Positions 45,141-53,850 are shown, counted from the first letter of the stretch. The stretch: DNA of 64,000 bases from Psychrobacillus sp. OK028 (GCF_900103605.1 NZ_FNHY01000005.1:1-64000), one strand, 5' to 3'. A program made the numbers and translations. The notes: a model not told the origin generated them from the sequence alone.

Positions 45141-45257
45141 TTTGTTTACCATTTTTATATTACATTTTGATTTCTAATTGATTTTAATTGTATATATTTG
45201 TAGAAGGTTACAGTTATTTTTGTTATGATTACAAAAAGAATTTAGAGGTGAGTTCAA

Positions 45258-45749
45258 ATGATTAGGGCGACCACGTTAGATGACATTTCGATAATTCAAC
45301 AGATCGCAAAGGTCAGTTGGAACGATACTTACAAAAATATTATACCTAATGACATACAAACGCTTTTTTTAGAAAAGGCTTATTCCCCAATGATGCTTGT
45401 GAAAAGAATAGAAAAAACTATTTTCTTAGTCGCTGAGTATGAAGGGAAACCTATTGGTTTTGCCAACTTTACCTATGTGGACGAGGATGGAGACGCAGAA
45501 CTTACGGCAATCTATGTATTACCTGAATATAAACAACTTGGATACGGCAAACAACTCTTACTAGCCGGATTGAACGAAATGCCAGCAGGTCGCCAGTTAT
45601 TTGTTTACGTAGAAAGCAAAAATGATAATGCTCGTCTTTTTTATGAAAACTTTGGCTTCGAATGCTTAGAAGAATTTGATGAATATTTTGAAGGACATCC
45701 ATTATCTACTGCTAAGTACGTATACTTATTAAAAACACCGGTCATTTGA
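45258..45749 (+). CDS. GNAT family N-acetyltransferase
   Basis: The 163-residue acetyltransferase has the acetyl-CoA motif A (LTAIYVLPEYKQLGYGKQLLLAGL) and motif B (SKNDNARLFYENFGFECLEEF). The substrate is unknown. ATG has AGAGGTGAG upstream. A strong hairpin (45735-45764) overlaps the stop and ends the single-gene unit. Confidence 0.88.
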   Translation: MIRATTLDDISIIQQIAKVSWNDTYKNIIPNDIQTLFLEKAYSPMMLVKRIEKTIFLVAEYEGKPIGFANFTYVDEDGDAELTAIYVLPEYKQLGYGKQLLLAGLNEMPAGRQLFVYVESKNDNARLFYENFGFECLEEFDEYFEGHPLSTAKYVYLLKTPVI

Positions 45750-45764
45750 TGACCGGTGTTTTTG
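45735..45764 (+). terminator. Terminator of the GNAT gene
   Basis: AAACACCGGTCA pairs with TGACCGGTGTTT with a short TTTGA loop, followed by T residues. Confidence 0.8.
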
Positions 45765-45768
45765 TTAA

Positions 45769-45812
45769 CTATAATGATTTCTCTGTAGAGTAGAATTCCT
45801 CTTCCTCCTGCG
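45769..45812 (-). pseudogene. Fragment of a DUF4064-type gene (C-terminal end only)
   Basis: The minus strand reads AQEEEEFYSTEKSL then a stop, closely resembling the C-terminus of the intact gene next to it (QLQEQEEYYTTEKTL). Only about 14 codons match, so it looks like the remains of a tandem duplication. Confidence 0.4.
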
Positions 45813-45867
45813 CAAAGCTCGTCACAGGGACAGATTAATTTCCTCTATTTTTCAAGTTCTTTGTTAA

Positions 45868-46341
45868 TTAAAGCGTCTTCTCCGTCGTATAGTATTCCTC
45901 TTGTTCTTGTAGTTGAACTGGTGGTTTACGTACAAAGCACATGATTGCAGCGACGTATAATAGAATGGATGTTATCGAAATAATACCTGCAAATAATCCC
46001 GCCAAAATAAACATAATTCCTGCTAGTTTCGGGTTTTTATTTTTAGAAACAGATACGATACCAATAATATTTAGGATTAAGCTAATTATAAGAATAATGA
46101 TAAACACCCAACCAAATACGTTAAATGCATCGATAGCTACATCCTTATTATCATTTACAAATTGCAAATCTGCTTCCGTTACGTTCGGATCAGTGATCAT
46201 CATATTCTCGAATTCGCTTATAAACGCTTCGTCTTGCATCAAGCTGCTCCCACTTACCACTAAGATCGACACTAAAATAATACTAAGTAATGTCATAATT
46301 GCACTAATAACACCTAAAACTATTTCTCCTGTACGCGACAT
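45868..46341 (-). CDS. DUF4064-type membrane protein
   Basis: The 157-residue protein begins SRTGEIVLGVISAIMTLLSI, has a first membrane helix, an outer loop of about 50 residues (LMQDEAFISEFENMMITDPNVTE) and three further helices, then an acidic tail with QEQEEYYTTE. This matches the DUF4064 family of small Bacillus membrane proteins of unknown role. The frame extends upstream, but ATG at 46341 behind GGAGAGGAC matches the family start. Confidence 0.8.
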   Translation of the reverse strand: MSRTGEIVLGVISAIMTLLSIILVSILVVSGSSLMQDEAFISEFENMMITDPNVTEADLQFVNDNKDVAIDAFNVFGWVFIIILIISLILNIIGIVSVSKNKNPKLAGIMFILAGLFAGIISITSILLYVAAIMCFVRKPPVQLQEQEEYYTTEKTL

Positions 46342-46445
46342 AGAATTCAGTCCTCTCCTTTTATATACTCCTTTTATTCTACGATAATTATTAGAAAAAG
46401 TTTCGTATATTTTTAAAGTGCCCTCCATAAAATAGTTTAAAACCT

Positions 46446-46471
46446 GTTTAAAACTTTTTGAACATGGGTAA
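46446..46471 (+). promoter_or_regulatory. SigB promoter of the 32-residue membrane peptide gene
   Basis: GTTTAA and GGGTAA are separated by 14 bases. The -35 box is consensus and the -10 box differs from GGGTAT only at the last position. The gene's ATG follows 39 bases after the -10 box. Confidence 0.75.
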
Positions 46472-46509
46472 TATTAAACTATCAACTAGAATATGAGAGG
46501 ATGAGTTTC

Positions 46510-46608
46510 ATGGAAAAAAAATTAATTTTTAGTCAATCAGATTTCCTTTATACGTTGGCAGGTGCATCAGCATTAACAGGAATTTTAGTATTTTTTACGC
46601 AAATATAA
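46510..46608 (+). CDS. Micro-membrane protein, 32 residues, SigB-controlled
   Basis: The frame reads MEKKLIFSQSDFLYTL and continues AGASALTGILVFFTQI, a single membrane helix after a polar N-terminus. AGAGG lies nine bases before ATG; an in-frame ATG at 46501 touches that ribosome site. The gene has a near-perfect SigB promoter and its own terminator, so it is very likely real though too short for standard gene callers. I know no family; the role could be membrane or complex stabilisation under stress. Confidence 0.7.
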   Translation: MEKKLIFSQSDFLYTLAGASALTGILVFFTQI

Positions 46609-46617
46609 TACGTTCCA

Positions 46618-46664
46618 CTTAAAAAGGCAATCCTTTTCTATATAGAAGCGGATTGCCTTTTTGT
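46618..46664 (+). terminator. Terminator of the 32-residue gene
   Basis: AAAAAGGCAATCC and GGATTGCCTTTTT pair across a loop; T residues follow on the plus strand. It may also serve the converging GNAT gene. Confidence 0.8.
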
Positions 46665-46681
46665 TTATTCGCAATAGGTTT

Positions 46682-46963
46682 TTATGCTTTTACATCATTA
46701 TATTCATCATATTTGGAAAACGCTGATACGACATACGAGCAAACCGGCTCCATTTTCAAGTTCTTGTCTCTCGCATAAGAAGCGGCATTATCAAGCAATT
46801 TCTTAGCAATTCCTTGACCTCTCAATTTATCAGAAACATATGTGTGATCCATCACCATTACGTCTCCCAGTAATGTCCATGTAATTTCACCAAGTCGTTC
46901 CCCATCTTGAATATATTGATAGGCATATACATCGTTTCCTAATTCTTTATATTGAAACTCCAT
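46682..46963 (-). CDS. GCN5-related N-acetyltransferase, YjdJ/GtlA-type short form
   Basis: The 93-residue protein is of the short GNAT class (DUF/YjdJ-like): MDHTYVSDKLRGQGIAKKLLDNAASYARDKNLKMEPVCSYV contains the acetyl-CoA loop RGQGIAKKL and the conserved C in PxCSY. These small proteins are usually single-domain; the substrate is unknown. It has an ATG behind AGGAGTGGTG. Confidence 0.88.
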   Translation of the reverse strand: MEFQYKELGNDVYAYQYIQDGERLGEITWTLLGDVMVMDHTYVSDKLRGQGIAKKLLDNAASYARDKNLKMEPVCSYVVSAFSKYDEYNDVKA

Positions 46964-47029
46964 CTTTCACCACTCCTTTTCTGAATTTTATCACATCTTC
47001 CGAATGATTGACAATGAAGGGTTCCCTCA

Positions 47030-47944
47030 CTAGTTGAAGATAGAACGAATCGAATCGATTAAATTGTTAAAGAAATTTTTGACACCAGCCCAAAATCCTT
47101 CATTGTCGACAATTTTACCGATTTTGTCTTCAATCGTTTTACTTAAGTCATTCAGTTGATCTGACCACTGGCTGAAGTCGATATCTAATTGACGAATACG
47201 GTCCATTAAATCGATTAGCAGCTGACGATCTTTTTCAGAAAGCTCAATATTTAAATTGGCTAATTGCTCAGAAACAATTTTCTCCACTTCTTCTCGTGAA
47301 ACTGGATTTTGTTCGGCAATTTGCTTTTTAATTTCTGTTAGCAATTCACTTACCTTTGCTTCATCAATGCCTGCATCTTTTGCTAAATTGGTAGCAATAG
47401 ATAATTCATCATTCGCTACATCTGTGCGTTCTGGGTCTAGTGTTTCTCCTGTTACCTCATACGCTTTGTATATTCCCACAAGCGCAGAATGACCAGTTAC
47501 AGGCTTGGGTGCAGCAATTTCTACAACTGCGTCCTGAATCCCCGCTGTTAGCATGGCATTTGCATACATTTCAGAGGTTACTTCTGTAATATCATCTGGC
47601 GTCACAATGCTTATCACAAGCCCCTTACCAGCATCTTTTCGTGTAATTTTAGCAGAGGAGAACATTCTTGCAGATGCATCTCCGTCCTGTAAATATGTCG
47701 CTAAGTCTTTTCCAGTTACTTCTATTTCCTGAACATCTGATTTATCCGTTATTTTCAAGCTTTTTTTAACGCTGGCTTTTTGTTCAGCTGTTAAGTTTCC
47801 CCCATATACAACGATAGGTGCACCAAATTTTTCGTTTACGACTTCTTCCGTGGAGCCGTCTGAATCGGCTAGTGAGTAAGTCGGTCCAATGACCATACCT
47901 AGTAACAACATCGCTGTGATGAATGGTAATAATAATTTTTTCAT
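47030..47944 (-). CDS. Secreted DUF1002 protein (YpuA type)
   Basis: The 304-residue protein has a Sec signal peptide (KKLLLPFITAMLLLGMVIGPTYSLA), the DUF1002 core (GGNLTAEQKASVKKSLKI; IVTPDDITEVTSEMYANAM; NVAPKPVTGHSAL-like AAPKPVTGHSALVGIYKA) and a C-terminal helical segment with EKDRQLLIDLMDRIRQLDID. YpuA-like proteins are of unknown function. It is a single gene. Confidence 0.85.
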   Translation of the reverse strand: MKKLLLPFITAMLLLGMVIGPTYSLADSDGSTEEVVNEKFGAPIVVYGGNLTAEQKASVKKSLKITDKSDVQEIEVTGKDLATYLQDGDASARMFSSAKITRKDAGKGLVISIVTPDDITEVTSEMYANAMLTAGIQDAVVEIAAPKPVTGHSALVGIYKAYEVTGETLDPERTDVANDELSIATNLAKDAGIDEAKVSELLTEIKKQIAEQNPVSREEVEKIVSEQLANLNIELSEKDRQLLIDLMDRIRQLDIDFSQWSDQLNDLSKTIEDKIGKIVDNEGFWAGVKNFFNNLIDSIRSIFN

Positions 47945-48035
47945 ACTCTTTTACCCCTTTCCATTTCATTCTCTCAATAATACGAAAATAGGAGTAAAAA
48001 GTTCCGATTAATCGATTCTTTTCACTCCAAGTAAA

Positions 48036-48896
48036 TTACATTTTCAATTGAGTCCAACCATCTTCTTGGACAATTTTTTTGTCTTTCATTAGCTTTCCTA
48101 GAGCGCGTTTGAATGCCGCTTTACTCATGCTAAACATTTCTTGAATTTCGTCAGGAGATGACTTGTCTGTAAAGGGCATCTTCCCTCCGACATCGTTTAA
48201 ATAGCGGAATATAGATTCAGCATCGTCTCCTAAACGTTCATGTCTTCGTGGTAGTAGGGAACCATTCAATGATCCATCCTCTTTCACGTCGATTACTCGA
48301 ACCGTTAGATCTTCTCCCAGCCTTGGTTCATTTAGTCGTTCTGACTCATGCACAAAAATCCGGTAATTTTCTGGAACACTTAACAAAAACGTACCAACCG
48401 GAAGTAAACGGTACGCACGAGCTTGAAGATTCTGATTGAACAAAGTCGTTGGTGCATCTATATATAGCTCTTCAACACGATCCTCCGTTGCTAAGCGGCC
48501 GAATAACTCCCCTTCTTTATCGGTACGGAGTGTCATATACAAATGGTCCCCCACAGCCGGCCATAATTCTTTTAGCTTCGGTAGGTCATCTTCTTTTACT
48601 TGAACTTCCTTGGACGTACCAATATCGACAAAAACACCTTCTCTATCAGCAACTTTAATGACGCGAGCCCATCCATATGTGCCTTTTTGAATAGAAGGTA
48701 GCTGGGTTGTAGCAGATAAATTTCCACGTCTGTCCACAAACAAGAAGGCTTGAATTGTGCCACCAACCTCCAAGTCCTCCGGCGCTTCGGATGCGTTTAA
48801 CGGAACTTCCATCCCATCGTATGTTAAAATCCACTTCGATCCCTGTTGTTCCTTCACTCGTAATTTTACTATTTCTCCTGATGCTGTTCCTATCAA
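48036..48896 (-). CDS. CvfB-type S1 RNA-binding protein (YitL)
   Basis: The 286-residue protein has tandem S1-like domains (GTIQAFLFVDRRGNLSATTQ; GWARVIKVADREGVFVDIG; a third in the middle) and a C-terminal winged helix (SPDEIQEMFSMSKAAFKRALGKLMKDKKI). In staphylococci CvfB affects virulence gene expression and binds RNA. TTG at 48896 has AAGGAG ten bases upstream and gives (M)IGTASGEIV; the open frame runs to 48920. Confidence 0.9.
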   Translation of the reverse strand: MIGTASGEIVKLRVKEQQGSKWILTYDGMEVPLNASEAPEDLEVGGTIQAFLFVDRRGNLSATTQLPSIQKGTYGWARVIKVADREGVFVDIGTSKEVQVKEDDLPKLKELWPAVGDHLYMTLRTDKEGELFGRLATEDRVEELYIDAPTTLFNQNLQARAYRLLPVGTFLLSVPENYRIFVHESERLNEPRLGEDLTVRVIDVKEDGSLNGSLLPRRHERLGDDAESIFRYLNDVGGKMPFTDKSSPDEIQEMFSMSKAAFKRALGKLMKDKKIVQEDGWTQLKM

Positions 48897-49102
48897 AATT
48901 ACCGCTCTCCTTCTGACCAAATATGGTTTTGAAAATTGCTATTCACAAATTGTACTACTTCCCTATAACCGATTCATCAGCGCCATAAACAATAGGTGTA
49001 AATGGATGTGTGCGATGAATATCCGCTTTCAAAACTAGCTTAATAACCTTCTCTAAGGTTGTATGTATATTGCATTAGTCTGGTCAAAAACTTCTATAGT
49101 GT

Positions 49103-49522
49103 TTATTCACTGTCCTGTTCTTGAATTTCTAAAAGCTTTGCTTGTAATGTTGGATTCTCATCTAAAAATAATACTAAATCAGCAATACGATCGATAGAGT
49201 TCCAGCTTAAGTGATGTTCAATTCCTTCTACATCATTGTAAATATTCTCTTCCTTTACACCAATGATCCGTAAGAAATCTTCCAAAAGATCATGTCTTTT
49301 CACTAATCGCTTACCAAGTTTCATCCCTTTTGCGGTAAGCGTAAGACCCCGATACTTTTCATATATTAAAAAGCCATCTTTATCTAGTTTTTGAACCATT
49401 TTTGTTACGGAAGATGGTAATACAGACAATGCTTCTGCAATATCAGACACACGAGCATACCCTTTCTGCTCAATTAACAAATAAATTTGTTCGATATGGT
49501 CTTCCATGCTTGGTGTTGGCAT
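49103..49522 (-). CDS. mntR: Manganese-responsive regulator MntR
   Basis: The 139-residue DtxR-family repressor has all six metal ligands of B. subtilis MntR at the same positions: D8, E11, H77, E99, E102 and H103, plus a winged helix-turn-helix ([24 protein letters not shown]). It represses manganese uptake genes when Mn(II) is sufficient. No mnt transporter gene lies nearby, so it acts in trans. ATG has GAGGGG upstream. Confidence 0.96.
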   Translation of the reverse strand: MPTPSMEDHIEQIYLLIEQKGYARVSDIAEALSVLPSSVTKMVQKLDKDGFLIYEKYRGLTLTAKGMKLGKRLVKRHDLLEDFLRIIGVKEENIYNDVEGIEHHLSWNSIDRIADLVLFLDENPTLQAKLLEIQEQDSE

Positions 49523-49615
49523 ATATATCTTCCCCTCATCTCTGCTCTATATATTTTACTACAATGAAGATCCTATCACAATTTTAGTTATTATTTCCGA
49601 TAATTTGTTACATAG

Positions 49616-49645
49616 AAAAACCTTATCTATAAAGACAAGGTTTTA
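49616..49645 (-). terminator. Terminator of the ComFB-like gene
   Basis: On the minus strand AAAACCTTGTC pairs with GATAAGGTTTT across TTTATA, followed by TTC. It overlaps the stop codon. Confidence 0.7.
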
Positions 49646-49912
49646 GTTACGATGTGGGTATTTACCCACAACATAAATAGAGTGGATAATTCTTTTGTTA
49701 ATCCATTCTAAGTTTTCTGCAGTATTTAAACGCTCGAAAACGGCGATTCTTCCTTTTTCGGTTGTAACATAATGAGCAGGTAACGTATTTAAACTTAACG
49801 CCATAATATCTCGTTCGCATTGTTCACATTTACAAAAGGTTTGGTATTCAGTTCCCCGCATCATAACTCTGACAAGGCTTTGAACAATTTCTTGCATCAC
49901 ATTCGTAAGCAA
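49643..49912 (-). CDS. ComFB-family protein
   Basis: The 89-residue protein has the ComFB layout: NVMQEIVQSLVRVMMRGTEY, then CKCEQCERDIMALSLNTLPAHYV with the C-x-C-x2-C cluster that probably binds zinc, and a C-terminal helix. ComFB-like proteins in other bacteria bind cyclic di-AMP or cyclic di-GMP; that is family knowledge and not shown here. The open frame begins at 49990, but TTG at 49912 has AAAGGAG eight bases upstream. It is divergent from the SigB-driven DUF5670-like gene. Confidence 0.75.
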   Translation of the reverse strand: MLTNVMQEIVQSLVRVMMRGTEYQTFCKCEQCERDIMALSLNTLPAHYVTTEKGRIAVFERLNTAENLEWINKRIIHSIYVVGKYPHRN

Positions 49913-49950
49913 TGGCAACACTCCTTTCAAGTATAAGTAAATGGGAACAT

Positions 49951-49976
49951 GTTTAATAATATACCCAAAAGGGTAA
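49951..49976 (+). promoter_or_regulatory. SigB promoter of the DUF5670-like gene
   Basis: GTTTAA and GGGTAA are separated by 14 bases, the same architecture as at 46446-46471. It lies 53 bases before the ATG at 50029. Confidence 0.8.
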
Positions 49977-50028
49977 CTTTTTAATATCAACAGACTTAGT
50001 AAATAAAAAAAAGAGAGGTTGATATTAA

Positions 50029-50184
50029 ATGGGTAGAATTTTATGGGGAATTATCGTCGTATTAATCGTACTTTGGTTACTTGGTTTAGTACTGAAGATT
50101 GGTGGAGGACTTATTCACACTCTATTAGTTATTGCAGTAATTGTTTTTGTCATCCAATTAATCAGCGGAAAACGATCACTGTAA
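50029..50184 (+). CDS. DUF5670/Lmo0937-type small membrane protein, 51 residues
   Basis: The frame reads MGRILWGIIVVLIVLWLLGL, then VLKIGGGLIHTLLVIAVIVF and a short basic tail. Two membrane helices are separated by a GG-containing turn, the layout of Lmo0937-type proteins, which in Listeria belong to the SigB regulon. AGAGAGG precedes the ATG and a near-consensus SigB promoter lies upstream. A terminator follows. Confidence 0.85.
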   Translation: MGRILWGIIVVLIVLWLLGLVLKIGGGLIHTLLVIAVIVFVIQLISGKRSL

Positions 50185-50186
50185 GG

Positions 50187-50220
50187 AAAGGTGTTGCCAA
50201 ATCGGCAACACCTTTTTTAT
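50187..50220 (+). terminator. Terminator of the DUF5670-like gene
   Basis: AAAGGTGTTGCC pairs with GGCAACACCTTT across AAATC, followed by TTTT on the plus strand. Confidence 0.85.
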
Positions 50221-50243
50221 ATACACTATTAAACTATCGCTTG

Positions 50244-51353
50244 TTATTGTCTAATTTTAGCGTATATGCATGTATCTCTCAACTTTTTCCCGTCCGCAGA
50301 TAAGGAATCTTTGAGTAGCACGCCTTCCAATGTATATCCGACTCTTTCCGCAACAGATCGGCTTCGAACATTTTCACTATCACAGCGTATTTCAACTCGA
50401 TTAGCATGTAGTTCCTCAAATGCAAATTGGGTAATTCGCTCACAGGCTTCCGTCATTAAACCTTTACCTTCAAACTTACTATCAATCCAATAGCCAATTT
50501 CAAACTTACGAACATCCCAGTCTATTCGATGTAAACCCGAAGCACCTACAAATTCACCCGTGTCTCTTAAATACAGCTGAAGTCGTAAATCCTTCCTAGT
50601 TATAAAATCTGCAACCGCTTGGCGTATGTTAGTGGTGATCTGCTCTAATGATTGCTTTTTTTGCGCCCATGGCATCCATTCTTTCAGCGCAGCATCTGAA
50701 TTGTTTACCGCTTTCCAAATTTCCTCAGCATCCTCTACTTTTGGTGCACGTATCAACAAACGCTCTGTGTAAAATTCCTCAGGAAAAGATAGCTCTTCTT
50801 TAACTGGGAAAGGTTTATGGAAATCTTCATCCCATTTCACTGGGGTGGCAGTCCCTTTTAAGAAATCCTCTCTCGTCAGCCCATATGTTACGGCATCATA
50901 GTAGGAGTCCTCTTTAGGTGAAAACCAAGCTTGTCGTAGCTGAGCTTCCTTTACAAATCCAGCTCGCTCAAACGTTTTTCTCATCGCAAAATTATCCTGT
51001 CTTGTATGACCTTCTAAACGATTCTTCGCTTCTGGGAGTTGAAACACATACTCAGCAACGAGCTTTAATGCATTTGGTCCATAGCCGTTGCCTCTTGCAT
51101 GATCAGCAATTCGTAAGTCAAATAGGGGAATCTCATCTTGTAAATCATAAATTTTAACGAATCCAACTTTTTCATTTGCTTCATTTTCAATCCAAAAGGT
51201 TTTGACTTCATCCGATTGATATCCACCCTCTTCAATCGTTTTTTCTATTAGCTCCCTTGCCGGGTGTGAGTTTCCATGATACGGCCAACTATTTGTCGTC
51301 ATAAAGTGGATCAGCTGTTCTTGTTCTTCCATTGTCCATTCCGTAAGCTTCAT
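50244..51353 (-). CDS. Two-domain GNAT acetyltransferase
   Basis: The 369-residue protein has two RimJ/RimL-like GNAT domains in tandem: 1-165 (LRIADHARGNGYGPNALKLVAEYVF; NFAMRKTFERAGFVKEAQLR) and 190-369 (FYTERLLIRAPKVEDAEEIW; FEIGYWIDSKFEGKGLMTEA; NVRSRSVAERVGYTLEGVL). Each half has an acetyl-CoA loop, so it looks like a fusion of two acetyltransferases, perhaps for protein or antibiotic N-acetylation. Neither substrate can be read. ATG has GAGGCGAG upstream. Confidence 0.88.
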   Translation of the reverse strand: MKLTEWTMEEQEQLIHFMTTNSWPYHGNSHPARELIEKTIEEGGYQSDEVKTFWIENEANEKVGFVKIYDLQDEIPLFDLRIADHARGNGYGPNALKLVAEYVFQLPEAKNRLEGHTRQDNFAMRKTFERAGFVKEAQLRQAWFSPKEDSYYDAVTYGLTREDFLKGTATPVKWDEDFHKPFPVKEELSFPEEFYTERLLIRAPKVEDAEEIWKAVNNSDAALKEWMPWAQKKQSLEQITTNIRQAVADFITRKDLRLQLYLRDTGEFVGASGLHRIDWDVRKFEIGYWIDSKFEGKGLMTEACERITQFAFEELHANRVEIRCDSENVRSRSVAERVGYTLEGVLLKDSLSADGKKLRDTCIYAKIRQ

Positions 51354-51372
51354 TTTCTCGCCTCCGTACGTG

Positions 51373-53469
51373 CTATTTATTTATCTTTATAAGTCGCAAT
51401 GAATTTAACACTACTAATAATGTAGCCCCCATATCTGCAAAGATGGCAATCCATAAAGTTAACCACCCTGGAATAATAAGAAGCAGTGCAATTATTTTTA
51501 ATCCTAATGCAAACATAATATTTTCTTTGATAATATGCAATGCTTTTCGACTTAATCGGATTGTATAAGGCAGTTTTTCTAGGTCATCTCCCATTAAAGC
51601 TACGTCTGCTGTTTCCAGTGCTGCATCGGTTCCTGCTCCTCCCATTGCAATACCTACAGTAGCTGCAGCAAGCGCTGGAGAATCATTGACACCATCTCCA
51701 ACCATTGCAACCGTTCTGTACTTATCTTTTAAGAACTTTATAGCAGAAAGCTTTTGTTCGGGCATTAACCCCGCTTCAACATCCGTCATTCCAAGCTTCT
51801 CTGCGATGGCGTTTGCTGTACGGCTGTCATCTCCCGTTAGCATGACTGTATGCTGAATTCCTGCTTTTTTCAGCTTTTCTAGCACGTTTTTACTTGTTGG
51901 ACGTATTAGATCTGCTACTGCTATAAATCCTTGATATACACCATCTGCTGACGCAAGCATGACTGTATTTCCTTCTGTTTGGAGTTGTTCTATTTTAGTA
52001 AGCACTTCCAACGAAACAGTGCTTATAGAAGAAATCCAACTAACGCTTCCGACTGCCCATTTCGCTCCATCCACCACTCCCTCTGCTCCTTTTCCAGTAA
52101 CAGATTGGAATTGCTCTATTTCTTCACGCTGAATATGTTGTTTTGCACCATATTTAACAATAGCTTGCGCTAGGGGATGCTGAGAATAAGTTTCGATAGA
52201 CATTACTTTTTGAAGAAACTCATTCGGTGCAATAGCCTCAACATGTGTAACCTCAGGATATCCCTTTGTTAGAGTACCTGTTTTGTCAAATGCAATTGCT
52301 TGAAGTCGACCAATTTCCTCTAAGTGGATGCCACCTTTGATCAATACCCCCTGTTTCGCTGCATTTCCAATCGCTGTCACAATAGCTACCGGAGTTGAGA
52401 CTACTAATGCACATGGGCAGCCTACTACTAAAACCGCAAGTCCTTGGTATATCCAAGTTTGCCAATCTGCTCCGAATAATGGAGGCAAAATCGCTACGAA
52501 TATCGCAATAATAATGATGGCAGGTGTATAATACTTCGCAAACTTATCTACAAACTTTTGAGATGGGGCTTTTTCCGCCTGTGCCTCTTCCACAAGATGG
52601 ATGATTTTCGCTATTGTTGTGTCTTCCACTCGCTTCGTCACTTTCACTTCAAGTGACCCCTCTTCGTTTAACGTTCCTGCAAATACTTCATCATCAATGT
52701 ACTTCATGACTGGCACTGACTCACCGGTAATTGGTGCCTGATTGACTGCTGAGGTTCCTTTTAATACAACTCCATCCATCGCAATTTTTTGTCCCGGTTT
52801 TACAATCAGCACATCATTTATTTGTATAAAATCTGTATCAACTTCTAACAACTTTCCATTTTTACGTATTGTTGCGGTAGGTGGGGCAATATCCATTAAT
52901 TGACTGATCGATTGCCGCGCTTTATTCATCGAGTATGCTTCTAACGCTTCACTCACGGCGAATAAAAACACCACTACGGCACCTTCACGCCATTCTCCAA
53001 TAATCGCCGCACCAATAATTGCGATAGTCATAAGCGTCTTCATATCGAAATAAAAACGAGATAAATTGACTAGTCCTCCTCTAAATAAGTCAAAGCCTCC
53101 CACAACTATAGAGATGATGAACAACCCTATAGCAAGTGGGTGTGATTCCTCGTATGAGAATGATGCGATAATGCCGATTACTAAAAAAACAAACGAAATA
53201 ACCGTTAAGACATTTTCTTTTCGTTTTAAAAAAGGAACAGTTTCTTGTTGACGTTGTTTAACAGTTGTCACCTTTATGCCATCGAATGCTCCAGCTTTCT
53301 CGATATCCTCTACTGTTGCTTTTCCTATGACGGATACTTTAGATGCACCAAAATTAACTATCGCGTCCTCTACCTCTGGAAGACTTTTAATATTATTTTC
53401 GAATTTCATAGCACAGCTGGCACATGAAAGATTCTCTAATCGATATTCTTGCTTAACTGCCTTCTCCAT
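51373..53469 (-). CDS. cadA: Cadmium/zinc-exporting P-type ATPase
   Basis: The 698-residue PIB-type ATPase has one N-terminal metal-binding domain (NLSCASCAMKFENNIK), the CPC motif in helix 6 (VGCPCALVVSTPVAI), phosphorylation site DKTGTLTKG, and hinge GDGVNDSPALA. It exports Cd(II), Zn(II) or Pb(II). The start at ATG 53469 is preferred over 53478. It overlaps the end of cadC by 17 bases, so the two form an operon. Confidence 0.94.
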   Translation of the reverse strand: MEKAVKQEYRLENLSCASCAMKFENNIKSLPEVEDAIVNFGASKVSVIGKATVEDIEKAGAFDGIKVTTVKQRQQETVPFLKRKENVLTVISFVFLVIGIIASFSYEESHPLAIGLFIISIVVGGFDLFRGGLVNLSRFYFDMKTLMTIAIIGAAIIGEWREGAVVVFLFAVSEALEAYSMNKARQSISQLMDIAPPTATIRKNGKLLEVDTDFIQINDVLIVKPGQKIAMDGVVLKGTSAVNQAPITGESVPVMKYIDDEVFAGTLNEEGSLEVKVTKRVEDTTIAKIIHLVEEAQAEKAPSQKFVDKFAKYYTPAIIIIAIFVAILPPLFGADWQTWIYQGLAVLVVGCPCALVVSTPVAIVTAIGNAAKQGVLIKGGIHLEEIGRLQAIAFDKTGTLTKGYPEVTHVEAIAPNEFLQKVMSIETYSQHPLAQAIVKYGAKQHIQREEIEQFQSVTGKGAEGVVDGAKWAVGSVSWISSISTVSLEVLTKIEQLQTEGNTVMLASADGVYQGFIAVADLIRPTSKNVLEKLKKAGIQHTVMLTGDDSRTANAIAEKLGMTDVEAGLMPEQKLSAIKFLKDKYRTVAMVGDGVNDSPALAAATVGIAMGGAGTDAALETADVALMGDDLEKLPYTIRLSRKALHIIKENIMFALGLKIIALLLIIPGWLTLWIAIFADMGATLLVVLNSLRLIKINK

Positions 53470-53839
53470 CCTTTGCACCCTCTTCTATCGCATGTTCATA
53501 TGCGAGTTTTACTAACGCATTTACATGATGGTCCGCTAACGAATAATATACTAGTTTTCCCTTGCGTCGTGATTTGGCCAGAGATAAATCACGTAAAAAT
53601 CGTAAATGATGGGATGCCGTCGCTGTAGATGAACCTATAATTTCTCCAACATCACAAACGCAAAGCTCTTCCTCTATCGTTAATGCATAAGCTATTTTTA
53701 GTCTTGTTTCATCTGCTAGAGCTTTGAAAATTTGAGCAGCCGTTTCTAGTTCTGGCATTTGCTTCTTTACAGAAAGTACTACATCCTCATTTGCCTTTGT
53801 TACTTCACATCTTACTTCACACATATCCTTCGCTTGCAT
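53453..53839 (-). CDS. cadC: CadC-type ArsR/SmtB metal-responsive repressor
   Basis: The 128-residue winged-helix repressor has cysteines C7 and C11 in MCEVRCEV and C60 and C62 in ELCVCDV, the four ligands of the alpha-3N site of CadC in pI258. Cd(II), Pb(II) or Zn(II) binding releases it from DNA. The recognition helix is GSSTATASHHLRFLRDLSL. Two inverted repeats upstream (53851, 53912) are likely operators. Confidence 0.93.
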   Translation of the reverse strand: MQAKDMCEVRCEVTKANEDVVLSVKKQMPELETAAQIFKALADETRLKIAYALTIEEELCVCDVGEIIGSSTATASHHLRFLRDLSLAKSRRKGKLVYYSLADHHVNALVKLAYEHAIEEGAKDGEGS

Positions 53840-53850
53840 AGCTTCACCTC

